Source of the DNA: Eurosta solidaginis
Taxonomy: Eukaryota > Arthropoda > Insecta > Diptera > Tephritidae
NCBI RefSeq assembly: GCF_040869045.1
Contig: NC_090321.1
Span: 141,537,689 to 141,601,688, forward strand
Direction: 5' to 3'
DNA length: 64,000 bases
The position numbers and the translations under genes are program-made. The notes beneath the pieces were generated by a model. It had not been told where the DNA came from. It made no database searches and saw only the letters and a program-made list of their open reading frames with translations. Positions within the stretch are counted from its first letter, which is position 1. The number at the start of each line of letters is the position of its first letter. Of the stretch, positions 21,605 to 33,009 are shown one piece after another.

Positions 21605-22705
21605 ATGTGTCAGAATGTACAGGTTCACGCCTATGTTGACGATATACCACTGTATTTCTCCAGTCGTGTCGGTCTTGTTGAAGATTTGTGCTATAAAATT
21701 AATTGTGATCTGTCATCTATTTCACAATGGGCTACTGTTAATTGTCTTTGCTTGAATGCTGTTAAGTCATATGTTTTGCCTATAAGTAGTAGTGTAGTGC
21801 ATGTAGAAGATATTCCAAATTTGTATATTGGTAACGCTGATTTAGCATTTACTGAAAAGGTTAAAAATTTGAGATTTGTTGTAAGCTCTACGGTGATTTG
21901 CTCAGACCATATAAACAAAGTTGTAAGCAAAGTGTATATTGTTCTACGTAGATTACGAATGACAGCTTCATTTACTCCTCTTGAGACGAGAAAGAAACTG
22001 GCACTTCAACTAAGTCTACCCCACATCACCTATTCTGAGCTTGTATATAGCAAGCTAGATTCTGCTTCGTCGCACAAAATTGATGTTGCATTTAACAATG
22101 TTACGCGTTACGTCTACAGACTCAAGAGATATGATCACATCACTGCATGGAAGACCAAAATTCTGGGGTGTACTATTTCCGACTATCTTGCTGCTAGAAA
22201 TTGTACGTTCATGTATAAGCTTTTAGAATTTAAACCTTTACGTTAAATTAATACTAACAAGATCCAGAAGGCCTCAAACTCTGATAATCCCTAAATATAA
22301 ATACCTGTCCTCTTCAAGGCTTTTCTTCGTTAATGCTGCTAGGCTATGGAATTCAATTCCAGAAGATGTCGAAGCTGTTATGGGTAGATTTAACTACAGA
22401 AGGGTAATTCACAATTATTTTATTTATACAGTGTGAAAGTGATTGCGATCTGACTTGCTCTATACATATTTCAATCCTTTCTTTTTCCTTTTACTAAATT
22501 TTTCAAATTCTGGCTTTAAAATTACAAATATAATATTAATATTAAATCAGTTTTGAATTTAAAATACTACGACTATGTTGTAAGTTACTTGCGAATTGTA
22601 ATAGACCTAAGTTTTAAAATATATGAATTTCCACTTTTGTATTGTACTTTAAAAGACTCAGTCTTATATGTACACCCATATATTCTAAATAAATAAGTAA
22701 ATAAA
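21605..22705 (+). mobile_element. non-LTR retrotransposon B fragment, copy 1
   Basis: 5'-truncated end of another LINE. The frame 21605-22246 starts at the RT catalytic block AYVDDIPLYF and continues through the thumb and the C-terminal block (YSELVYSKLDSAS, VYRLKRYDHIT) of CR1/Kiri-like elements without RNase H (clade tentative). An 11-base deletion near 22237 shortens the protein compared with copy 2. A 3' UTR follows and ends in an AAATAAATAAGTAAATAAA tail, typical of LINE insertions. It splits element A between endonuclease and RT. Confidence 0.75.
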
Positions 22706-24525
22706 TAGGAAGAAATTAGAGTGGCGATGTAAGGAAATTGAACAGCTTAGTAGCGTTAGGAATTCAAGTGACTGGTGGCGGCTAGCAAACTCACTTAAAA
22801 AGGTCCGTTGTAAAGTAAGTTGTAACCTTCAGATCCGTGACTTCCATCTTTATTTCAAAGAACTCCTATACCGTAATAATATTGATTCGTGCGTGCACTT
22901 AGCAATGCCCCAGCTTTCTGACCCCTTTCTTGATGCTCCTTTTGATTGTAGCGAACTCCAATTGGTTATTGATAGTACCAAATGCAAAAAAGTCCCTGGG
23001 CAGGATGGCGTATGTTATGAATTTTACAAGTTTGCTTCCCAATGTTTCCTCAATGAACTGCTGGCGCTTCTAAACTTTATTTATTTGAGAAAGAATATTC
23101 CTTCCTCTTTCAGTTCCTCCATCTTGGTTGCCCTCTTTAAGAAAGGTGACCCTAACGCTACTATAAATTACAGAGGTCTGTCTTTGCTAGACACTATTTA
23201 TAAAATCTTTTCTGGGCTTTTATTTGGTCGCATAAATGCTTGGATGGATTGTAACAATATTTTAAGTGAGTCTCAGTCCGGTTTTCGCAGAAGCTATTCG
23301 ACGATAGACAATATTTTTCTGCTTTCAAGCATTGCCCAACTGAATTTTTCACGTAATAAAAGAACTTTTGCCTTTTTTGTAGATTTCTCGTGTGCTTTTG
23401 ATACGATTCCCCCAACATGCTCTTTTATAAACTAGCCTCCTATGGTCTTTCAACTCATATGATTGAAATTTTAAGATTAGTCTACGCTAATATGTCTTGT
23501 AAAGTTCTGTCTGAAGGCAATCTGTCAGAGCCTTTCCCTGTTAATCACGGTGTCCGCCAAGGATGCCTCTTAAGCCCGGTTCTATTCTCTTTGTTCTTAA
23601 ATGACCTAAATGACTATTTGTGCGGGGTGTCAGGGTTAAGAACATTAATGTGAAGGAACAGGAAATGGTAAACTTCCTTTACAACTATTGTAGTCAATGG
23701 GCACTAACTGCCAACTTGAACAAGTCAAAAATCATGGCATTTAGGAAAGGTGGTAGAGCCCCCGGCTCAGGGAAATGGATCTACGGTTAACGAATACAAA
23801 TACATAGGTGCACTTCTCACTTGTCAACTATGTTTTAATAAACATTTGGACTCAAAGCTAGTGGATGCTAAGAACGCTATTAACGCAACGTGTCTGAGCT
23901 ATATTAATAACTCTCGGATCTGTTTGTCGCAGAAAATAAAAATCTACGAGGCTGCTTCCAGGTCCATTATGTTTTACGGCGCGCAGGTATGGGGGGTTAA
24001 CGAATTCGACCAAGTTGAGAGACTTCCTAGATTTTTCGTAAATAAACTGATATTCCTTCCCTCTAATACGCCAAACTACATGTTGCATCTGGAAACAGGC
24101 TTTCACTCCCTATATTTACATACGCTTTGCCTGCACATGCTCTATATCGCCCGCTGCTTTCGTCGATCAAATGACAGCGTATTCTAGCAGAGGAGACTTC
24201 CAACCTGGGGATTTCTTGGATAAAAACTTGGAAAGGACTTGCTAACATCGTCAATCTACCTTTCATTACGCAATTGACATTAGCTAATATACAGTTCTTA
24301 ACTTCCTCGCTCTTAGAACGCTTAGCTGAGTATAATACAAATAGGTTCCTCGAAATGGCTCGGAAGTCTACTACACACGACCTTTACCCGGCCCTTTTGG
24401 CGTTGGAGAGTATGTATTTCACTGATGATTACAGTGCATATGCAGCCAGTCTGATTCTCCGGGCACGTGGAGGTTTGTTGAATCTAACCGCAAGAATCTA
24501 TAAAAACATATCGTCTCCTCTTTGA
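22706..24525 (+). pseudogene. element A reverse transcriptase, copy 1
   Basis: RT blocks: KVPGQDGVCYEFYK, ESQSGFRR, FFVDFSCAFDTIP, GVRQGCLLSPVLFSLFLNDL, then NLNKSKIM(A)FRKGGRAP and YIGALLTCQL. A one-base loss at about 23413 and a deletion of about 50 bases at 23656, which removes the catalytic Y-x-D-D block completely, make it dead. The C-terminal part (23750-24187 and 24274-24525) follows in shifted frames. Confidence 0.8.
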
Positions 24526-24985
24526 ACAGTATGTACCTCGCAGGAGCCAGAACATTTTTCACTTTATTGGCACATGTCAGATATATAACAACATTCGTTC
24601 CCTTTAGTTTGGTGAAAGAACTTTAGATATGGCCAAGGTGGTTCCCAGTTTATATGGATTTAACTTCGACGCTCTGGCCAAGTTTTTCGCGGAAAGCTTT
24701 AAAATTAGAGACTTATTATTAAATGAATTTTTGTAACTCGGTAGTATTTTATTTAACACGTGGTGCGACACACAACATACTCTGTTATTGTCGCTATTAT
24801 TTAAGTGTTTTGATGTACGCAAAAGCTTAAATCATACTCTGTATCTGATTTTTTGGAAAAAATAAATATATACTACTACTACTATTATTTAAAGATGACG
24901 TTATTTTTGTTTGCTGCAAAGTGGGTTCTGAAAACATATTAAGTGGCCTCAACTCATATTATATTTTGTAAAAAAAGGAGTTTAC

Positions 24986-25208
24986 CATGTTGCACACCTG
25001 CTTCGGTAACTGTTTCGAGCTGAATGTCTTGCTGTAAGGACGGCTGAGGTTGCCTTTGCATTACCGCTGCCATTGGCAGTTCGACAGTTGGATGGTGGCT
25101 TGCATACATATGTTTTTTTAAATTACTGTAGGATGTTTTGTACGAAATATTTTTTTTGCAAATATTACATTTTGCATGCGTTTCATTTATGAGTTCGTAA
25201 ATTGACAC
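24986..25208 (-). pseudogene. BED zinc-finger exon, copy 1
   Basis: The block CNICKKNISYKTSYSNLKKHMYASHH is a BED-type finger (C-x2-C ... H-x4-H), usually the DNA-binding N-terminus of hAT transposases or of host genes derived from them. On the coding strand the exon ends at GTAAAC (24985-24981), a plausible splice donor. No ATG is available in frame. No hAT core follows nearby, so this is an isolated exon. Confidence 0.65.
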
Positions 25209-25425
25209 ATTTCACTTTTTTTACTATAGAATGCTGTCATCTTTCACTAGGTATTAAAACGAATCTTTAATAAATTAATACAACCAACTTTTCGCAGCCA
25301 ACCAGATCAAAACGTCGTTTATAAAAAACTCAATTCAAAATAACGTCTCGTGAAAGAGCAAGCTAGCTAAAAATAAACACAACCAGGAGATGCAGAGGTG
25401 ATTTTCATTCTTCATGAAGAAATAT

Positions 25426-25830
25426 GTTGTTGTGGTAGCGATAAGGTTGCTCCCCGAAGGCTTTGGGGAGTGTAATCGATGTAATGGTCCTTTGCCGGAT
25501 ACATATCCGCTTCGGTACCACAGCACCATTAAGGTGCTAGCCCGACCATTTCGGAAACGATTTATGTGGCCACATTAAACCTTCAGGCCATTCCCTCCCT
25601 CCCCACCCCCAAGTTCCATGAGGAGCTTGGGGTTGCCAGAGCCTCGTCTATTAGTGAAACAGGATTCGCTGCGGATAGGTGAGGTTGACAATTGAGTTTG
25701 GAGAAGCTATATATTGCGCTGGCAACCTGAAGGGTTGCGCTACACAGCCCCTTGAATCTGGTATTTTAGTGGCCTCTTACGACAGCATACCTACCGCGGG
25801 AATATTCTGACCCCCTAACCCGCTGGGATA
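25426..25830 (-). mobile_element. SINE-like retroposon, copy 1
   Basis: About 405 bases flanked by the 14-bp duplication TCATGAAGAAATAT (25412-25425 and 25831-25844). On the minus strand it begins CCCAGCGGGTTAGGGGG, contains GGCATACC-like 5' sequence and ends in a (CAA)n-type tail (GTTGTTGT on the plus strand). No coding capacity. 5' sequence of this kind occurs in internally deleted LINEs and SINEs of flies (from memory). The antisense frame at 25335-25529 is not a gene. Confidence 0.8.
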
Positions 25831-25844
25831 TCATGAAGAAATAT

Positions 25845-27300
25845 TGCCATAGTCGCTGTTGGCGAAATGCTGCCAAAGGTGATTGTCATTCAAAAAACGA
25901 AATAATTTTCATGCTGAAGGAAAATCGCCAATCACTGATATATTTGAATACCCTTCAAAAAACGGGAGTACTCCATAAATAGTGTAAGGAATACTCGTTT
26001 AGGAGTATAGGACATTGCGATGTCTTAGGAGTGGAGTAGGTGATCCCACTCTCGCTTTGTTTGTGAGTATTCCATAGAGTACATACGTGAGAGTACTTTC
26101 CAAAGTACTCTCACTGTAGTACTCCATGGAGCACCCACAGAGGAGCATATGCCAAAGTACTAAAGAGGAATTGTGTCGGAAAGAATTATCGGAGTGAATT
26201 TAATTTAAAATGAAAGTAAATGAAGAGGGGCAATACAACTTTTATATTTTATACTACGAATATTCCTTTGTTATTTAGCATTTGCGTGAATAAAGAAACT
26301 AATATTTCTCTATACCAGTGCGCGGTTGCATTTTATCAGAGTTGCCATGGTAAAAGTTTATTATCAGTTATTTGTATGCAATATTTTAGTTTTGACAACT
26401 CTGTTCGATCGTCATCGTGTCGTGATCACGGTCGTTAAAAAACGAACAATGATCGGCTGATGGTGGTCCGCAAATGCATTGCAAAGGAGTATTGTTATAG
26501 TACTCCAACATGAAGAAAATGGAACACGTAATCCAACAATTTTTGCAGGGTTGAACAACACAATATAGCGATCACAATTCGAGTCGCTTCTACAGAATAT
26601 CGGTGTATCGATTTATCGGTGGGAACCAGATACGGAAGTTGGCTGCTTGGTTGTCTTCCTCATTCTTTTTTTCTTTTCGTTTTGGCTGGGTAAGGGGAAG
26701 GTTCATTTTGCTAGAACTTGCCCGATTTGAAATAAAAAAAATTGGTTGCCACCAGCGGCGAAGTCTTCGATTTACTAGTACCTACTAGGATGATTCATGA
26801 AAGAGGAAAGAGGCTGAGGAAATAACCGATCTACAACCCAAACTAAACAATTCATTTTCGAATTTGCATCAAGCAAAGAACATTTTCGTTTCCAGGTAAT
26901 TCCATATGGGGGCACAGCTATGCAGCTGGTTGGATGATATTGATGGTATTGCCTGCGGCGTTAAGCACCTGATCGTTAAATGATTAATAACAGTGTTGAT
27001 GAGGCATAAATATAAAGGGTAAATAACATTCGTTGATTTTGGTGCACTCATGACCCAATTAGTCCTCTGGCCACTGTTCTAGCTTAAGGAAAAAGGAAAA
27101 ATTTCCACGCCACTAATTACGTTCGCGTAGGCTCATATCAAATATTTCAGCCAAGTGTTTTCGCAAGCGCCTTAGCTGGTACCATCGCGTTAGGCGTGTA
27201 AACCAATATTTCACGAGGTCTGCATTGTCTATACACCTTAGCGGACCCCAGCCTCAACTGGCGGAGAGGAAAGGGCAATTAACTCAACCGACGTTATCAA
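25845..27300. other. non-coding sequence with GTACTCC-type short repeats
   Basis: Between 25970 and 26540 the words GAGTACT, GTACTCC and AGTATTCC recur in both orientations. The rest is AT-rich or mixed sequence without a convincing gene. 27020-27300 could be a 5' flank or intron of the His-rich exon. Confidence 0.4.
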
Positions 27301-27304
27301 AACT

Positions 27305-27506
27305 GTGGCACGGTCGCACTCAAAAAGTTCAGCTCAACCGACACAGCATCATAACTCCCACCACATGAGTACGCATCATCATCATCATCAGCAGTCGCAC
27401 AAATCACCTCATCATAATCAAGCGCATCCAACGCCAAGAGAGATTCCGACACATAGTGGAAATGGCAATATTAGTCAACAACAGCACAATATTACCGACA
27501 CAGTGG
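27305..27506 (+). pseudogene. His/Gln-rich exon of unknown gene, copy 1
   Basis: Low-complexity frame with HHHHHQQSHKSPHH and a good splice donor (CAGTGG|GTGAGT) at 27507. A stop lies 3' of the donor, as expected for an intron. It is upstream of the Sec24-like exons in both copies and may be a 5' exon of the same gene or of another. I cannot name it. Confidence 0.45.
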
Positions 27507-28048
27507 GTGAGTTCTGTCCATAGCGAAAACAAGTAAGGCAAATTTATTATATTCCAATTTACGCTAAAACAAAGATGACAAATCCAATATCAGTAAAAAG
27601 AAGTTTTCCAGTTCATTCGAGGACGAGTTTTTGTTTAAGGATTTGACTTTTCACTGTCAAAAGTCACTTCGAAAATTTCTTACTTCCTACCTAGATGCAT
27701 ATGCATGTACAATATCATTTTGAAACCTCCTGTGAGGATATGTAAAAAACCAAGAGAAAAGTTGGGTATCAGCGGAAAATGAAGCAGAAGCTGGAAAAGG
27801 AGTTGATTAAAGAATTACGCATCTTGAAATATTTTAAATACCTATATTTTTCCATCTTCATTACTTATAATTAACAGAAAAAAAAAGTAATATACAACAC
27901 TTGTAAACTTATACCTATATATATGATCAATACACTAAGTCATACTGCAACTATGACAACATATAAGATATCTAGACACCCAACATAAAAAGCGATGAGC
28001 ACTAAACTTTTTTTTGGCAAGACACACAACAAATTAATTACTACAAAA

Positions 28049-28192
28049 AAATATTTAGCACTTAGTCTAGTATACATACATATTAGAGATATACGCCGCC
28101 GCCGAATGTCAAAAATATCGGCGCGGCGGCGGCGTTTATCGGCGGAGTATATCTCTAATATGTATGTATACTAGACTAAGTGCTAAATATTT
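28049..28192. repeat. GC-rich foldback (MITE-like), copy 1
   Basis: Left arm 28049-28102 and right arm 28139-28192 are inverse complements with one mismatch; the centre is rich in GCCGCC. The stem starts AAATATTTAGCACTTAGTC. The copy at 38417-38558 pairs without that mismatch, and a half element lies at 51263-51350. Confidence 0.85.
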
Positions 28193-28984
28193 AAATTCTC
28201 CTTTGAAATGATTCTCAGCTCACACTTAAGTTACATATACATATCTTCAACACGTATGAGAAGGGTTTGAAAAATCACTTTATTTGCTTAACTATAAAAT
28301 AGCGTCTGAAATCTTAATTTTTATTTTCACACGTCATCATTCAACACCCAAGTCTCCCGGTTTGACATTTCCTAAAGTTGGCGGCCCTATTCCCAACTAG
28401 TCCCTTTGAGTAAATCACATTGGATATAGCCTATCAGTGATGTTTAAATATGACCAACACGTGACGGCTCCTGTTACAAATGTGAATACGTAGGCACATT
28501 TTTTAACCAGTCTAGGCTTTGTCCTTCGCAAGAACACTGAAAGTGGTGAAGCAAAAGCTTTATCAAGACAGTCGAACAAATGACCGGGTGTTCTACTACC
28601 CTAACATAGGGGATAGTCCAACTAGTCTAAAAACTGAAGGCGGTCATCCATATGAGCTCTTATATCATAACGCCGAAAACTAAGACTATTGAACTTGGTC
28701 CACATTTTAAAGCTTTTATCCACGGTCCTTGTAAAGTTTAAAGAGCGGTACGCAGATTACAAGTAATTGCTCAAGAAAAATTTAGCCTTTTTTCTTGCGT
28801 GAAAAATAGTAGTATGGAAGTAATTTGGATGTTTAAAAATCCACGGTGAATAGTGAAACAAGCAAGAAGAAGAGCACATAAACAAAAGAAATGTAAAGAA
28901 TGTCACTTCCCTTATTGGGGACAGTATACGCAAACATATATTTTTAAATAATTTTCTGCCTAATAAATGTTGTTATTTTTCTAG

Positions 28985-30880
28985 ACTGGTCCTCAAATTG
29001 GTCAGCTACACAACCAACATCAATTGCAGGCTGTGTTACATCTCCATACCAGCAAACAGGTGAACAGCAAATGCCACCGCAACTGGGTCCAATGACACGA
29101 CAGTCTGGTCTAATGCAGTCACCATCCGGTCAAATACCACCTCAACACCGTATGCACCAGCAATTTTGTGTCCATGAGCAACATGGTCCTCCAGGTATTC
29201 CGCCCGCATCTATTGCACCAGGTGGGGCAATGACACCACATCCAGTTATGCCAAGGTATATACCACAACAGCAACCGGGTTATGCAATGCCACGACAGCA
29301 GCAGCAACAACCTCCCCAGCCTGGCTATCTGCCAATGCCACAACAGCCGGGCTATCCACCACAACCTGGTTATCCTCAACAGCCAGGTTATCCTCTAAAA
29401 CAACCAGGTGCACCAGGTGGTTACATGGGTCAAATGATGCCCACAACACAATATGGACAGGCGCCAATGCTTAGTCAGCCACGCATGCCGGGTCAACCCC
29501 CAATACTCGGACGTCCTGGTTATAATGTATGCTAATAAAACTAATATATTTCAAATATTGCTGATGATTATTTTTGTATTATTTTCTTTAGCAATTACCT
29601 GCACCTGGTACTGGTATATATCAACAGCCGCAACAGTATGATCAAGCCCAACGCCGTTTAGATCCCGATCAGATGCCAAATCCGATAAGCGTTATCATTG
29701 AAAATCAACATAGCGCTGGTAGTGCTTTTACTACTAATGAACAGGGTTTATTATCACCATTGGTAACCACAAAATATGTGGTACAAGATCAGGGTAACTC
29801 CTCGCCCCGTTACGTTAGGTATTGATATTCGAAATTAATGTTTTGTTTGGCAATTACATTGATCCTTCTCGTTTGCAGGTCCTCTTTGTATTGCATACCT
29901 GCACCAGCTGATTTATTAAAAACAACAGCTTTGTCCATTCCACTTACCGTCTCACCAATAGCACGCACGGTTGAGGGTGAATATGAGCCACCCATTGTAA
30001 ATTTTGATGGATTGGGTCCAATTAGATGTAATCGTTGCAAGGCTCATATATGCAATTTGTAGATGCTGGTCGTCTTTCCCAATGTCTTGTGTGTAAAGTA
30101 ACAACAGATGGTAAAAAAATCTTTCACTTTTACTTGTGTTCATTGATCCATATTTTTTCTCAACAGTGCCAAATTAATATTTCCAACATTTGGGCCACAC
30201 CGGACAGCGTATCGATAAATATGAATGTCCTGAACTTGTGTTGGGTACATTTGAGTTTTTGTGTAAAAAATGTTTGGGTACCGATAGCTCTCAAGGTAAA
30301 CCTCACCTCATATCCAACATCAATGCCTCGCATTCAATTGTGGACGCTATACGCACTACATTGGGTCCACGCAGTATGGACAAGCATATTGTTGATTCCA
30401 GTGGCAAGGCCACAATTTCAAATGATGGTGCAACCAGTATGAAACTATTGCATATTGTGCATCCAGCCGTAAAACTCTAGTCGACATCGCCAAATCTCAA
30501 GATGCCGAGGGAAGTTTTTTGTTATATTAGAATTTGTAGAACAAAAATGTTTCTCTTATCAGGTCAGCGAACCAGCACCACTTAAGTAGTACTTTAAGCA
30601 GGTGAAATCTTAAAACAAGTTAAGTCATATGTTGAGGAAGGCGTTCATGCACGTATCATCATTAAAGCTATATGTAAAGCATTACAATTATACATGACCA
30701 AAATATGATATGGCTGTACATGTAGAAGCGCCAATCAAAGCAACAACAACGTGCTTTATTGGAAAAATGCGCTGCCACAGCAATGTCCTCCAAACTTGTT
30801 CATCAACAAAAAGATTTATTTTCTAAAATGGTTTTAGACGCTGTATTTTCCTTTGATGGGCCCAAAGTCATACAAAAAAT
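28985..30880 (+). pseudogene. chimeric Sec24C/D - CCT7 pseudogene, copy 1
   Basis: Exons with consensus introns: 28985-29526 (Pro/Gln-rich N-terminus, PGYPPQPGYPQQPGYP), 29592-29818 (RRLDPDQMPNPISVI, VVQDQGNSSPRYV), 29879-30110 (VEGEYEPPIVNF, GPIRCNRCKAHIC zinc region), 30167 onward ([20 protein letters not shown]). These follow Sec24C/D, the COPII cargo adaptor. Near 30275 it switches inside an exon to the start of CCT7, the eta subunit of the cytosolic chaperonin ([42 protein letters not shown]), with a further exon at 30563 and relics to 30880. Lesions: a frameshift in the first exon, a frameshift at 30052-30061, a stop at 30174, a frameshift near 30470, and a dead donor GGAAGT at 30510. 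Introns are kept, so it arose by DNA rearrangement, not retroposition. Confidence 0.82.
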
Positions 30881-31480
30881 ATAAAATCGCATTATAAAAT
30901 ATAGTATTGGAATTGAAGGCTTTTATTCAGTCTATAATTTTCACTTTCAGACTAAGTATGTATATACAAAGAAACATTAAAAACTAAAAATAAATATACA
31001 TACAAACAGTGGCTCCGAAATCTATAATAGAAGCCACCTAAACAAAAGTTGCAAAAGTTACAAAGAATTAATCAAACTTTGAAAAACGGACATCACAATT
31101 TGCACCTTTTTCGGCAGAGGGTCTAGCAAATTTTTGAGTAGGCAGTTTTGTAGCCTAATCAATTTCAAAATAATAGTGTAAATGCTAGAACGACTAAAAA
31201 TTTTATCTGAATTTTCGCACACTCACGCTTCTGGCAAGCAAGTGACGATATGTACAGTGTGCGCCAAAACTAAAGCACCGAAAATTCTCTGTTGCTTTTG
31301 GTTAAATAAAATCATAAGTGCAAGTTCTTAACTCAATGAGGCGTATACTTTAAATTAGTTGCAATTTTTTTGACAGATAGCCCATTGGAAGTTTTGTCAA
31401 AAAGCTACAACTAACTTTAAGTACCCACTTAATTCTGACTAAGAATATGCCCCAATAGTTTGCTTTTATTTATGAAGACC
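30881..31480. other. non-coding sequence, AT-rich
   Basis: No gene seen. Repeated in copy 2 at about 41216-41812. The last part leads into the truncated foldback arm. Confidence 0.5.
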
Positions 31481-31578
31481 ACATCGACGGCTGAGTGGAA
31501 CATCATCGTATTTGAAAATTTTTTTCGAAAATGCCATTTCTCAGAAATTGTTTCACGAACGCCTTAAATTAGAACTTG
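31481..31578. repeat. left arm of a foldback cut by the duplication junction
   Basis: ACATCGACGGCTGAGTGGAA and the following ~80 bases equal the left arm at 41813-41910. The right arm is missing because the second unit starts here at 31579. Confidence 0.9.
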
Positions 31579-31894
31579 CAACACGTACTTTCTCCCAGAC
31601 TCTCATGGAAACCACATAACGCGAATAAATTTTGGAGCTCATTACTAGATCCTCCAATAGCGAATATATATACTTTGAGGTACCTATTGATGAAAAAGTG
31701 TCTATAATTACTGATAAAATTAAAACGGCGGCACACCACTGCAAAGGAAAGTGTCATTTCGCGCCGAAAAATGCATAGTTTGATAGCAAGGAGTTAATGA
31801 ACGCTTTAAATATGCTCAGAAGGAGGAATACAGATTGCGATAGGATTAAGTAACTCACTCTTCGTAAAAAATATGTTAAGCTCTGTAATTCTCT

Positions 31895-32737
31895 ATGTGT
31901 CAGAATGTACAGGTTCACGCCTATGTTGACGATATACAACTGTATTTCTCCAGTCGTGTCGGTCTTGTTGAAGATTTGTGCTATAAAATAAATTGTGATC
32001 TGTCATCTATTTCACAATGGGCTACTGTTAATTGTCTTTGTTTGAATGCTGTTAAGTCATATGTTTTGCCTATAAGTAGTAGTATAGTGCATGTAGAAGA
32101 TATTCCAAATTTGTATATTGGTAACGCTGATTTAGCATTTACTGAAAAGGTTAAAAATTTGGGATTTGTTGTAAACTCTACGATGATTTGCTCAGACCAT
32201 ATAAACAAAGTTGTAAGCAAAGTGTATATTGTTCTACGTAGATTACGAATGACAGCTTCATTTACTCCTCTTGAGACGAGAAAGAAACTGGCACTTCAAC
32301 TAATTCTACCCCACATCACCTATTCTGAGCTTGTATATAGCAAGCTAGATTCTGCTTCGTCGCACAAAATTGATGTTGCGTTTAACAATGTTACGCGTTA
32401 CGTCTACAGACTCAAGAGATATGATCACATCACTGCATGGAAGACCAAAATTCTGGGGTTTACTATTTCCGACTATCTTGCTGCTAGAAATTGTACGTTC
32501 ATGTATAAGCTTTTAGAATTTAAAGCTCCGGAATACCTTTACGTTAAATTAATACTAACAAGATCCAGAAGGCATCAAACTCTGATAATCCCTAAATATA
32601 AATACCTGTCCTCTTCAAGGCTTTTCTTCGTTAATGCTGCTAGGCTCTGGAATTCAATTCCAGAAGATGTCAAAGCTGTTATGGGTAGATGTAACTACAG
32701 AAGGGTAATTCACAATTATTTTATTTATACCGTGTGA
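31895..32737 (+). pseudogene. element B RT C-terminal half, copy 2
   Basis: An open frame of about 280 codons from the catalytic block AYVDDIQLYF to the natural C-terminus (LWNSIPEDVKAVMGRCNYRR ... HNYFIYTV). It has the 11 bases lost in copy 1 and therefore shows the full tail. The N-terminal two thirds of RT and the endonuclease are absent, as in a 5'-truncated LINE insertion. An A-rich tail ends near 33009. Confidence 0.78.
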
Positions 32738-33009
32738 AAGTGATTGCGATCTGACTTGCTCTATACATATTTCATTCCTTTCTTTTTCCTTTTACTAAAT
32801 TTTTCAAATTCTGACTTTAAAATTACAAATATAATATTAATATTAAATCAGTTTTGAATTTAAAATACTACGACTATGTTGTAAGTTACTTGCGAATTTT
32901 AATAGACCTAAGTTTTAAAATATATGAATTTCCACTTTTGTATTGTACTTTAAAAGACTCAGTCTTATATGTACACCCATATATTCTAAATAAATAAGTA
33001 AATAAATAG

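Larger units (their letters stand above)
20794..24888 (+). mobile_element. non-LTR retrotransposon A, copy 1, with element B inside
   Basis: A 5'-truncated element: endonuclease from about 20820, RT from about 22710, 3' end with AATAAATATA and a TACTACTACTAC tail at 24865-24888. Element B (about 21605-22705) is lodged between endonuclease and RT. The first 450 bases are unique, the rest from 21271 is also present in copy 2 at 31579. Bases TTTAAGTGACGT (near 20788) and TTTAAAGATGACGT (near 24886) could be remnants of a target duplication, but they differ by an indel. I do not assign a clade. Confidence 0.75.
21271..31578. repeat. 10.3-kb tandem duplication, copy 1
   Basis: 10,308 bases that recur as 31579-41910 in the same orientation and order with only scattered substitutions and small indels. 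The left edge (CAACACGTACTTTCTCC) lies in the endonuclease of element A; the right edge (TTAGAACTTG) lies in the left arm of a foldback whose full form is at 41813-42186. The junction at 31578/31579 joins these two edges directly with at most one shared base. Confidence 0.95.

Noticed and set aside
20788..24900. target duplication TTTAAGTGACGT around element A
   Set aside because: The two candidate copies differ by an indel and element A is 5'-truncated, so the match may be chance.
25335..25529. 64-codon minus-strand frame
   Set aside because: Lies across the edge of the SINE-like insertion and is made of its sequence.
27305..27506. functional His-rich host protein
   Set aside because: Low complexity, no recognised domain, and it lies next to a pseudogene in both copies; kept only as an exon of unknown origin.
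30190..30480. novel 96-residue Sec24-CCT7 fusion protein gene
   Set aside because: Upstream exons carry frameshifts and a stop, and the start codon is internal; kept as part of a pseudogene.
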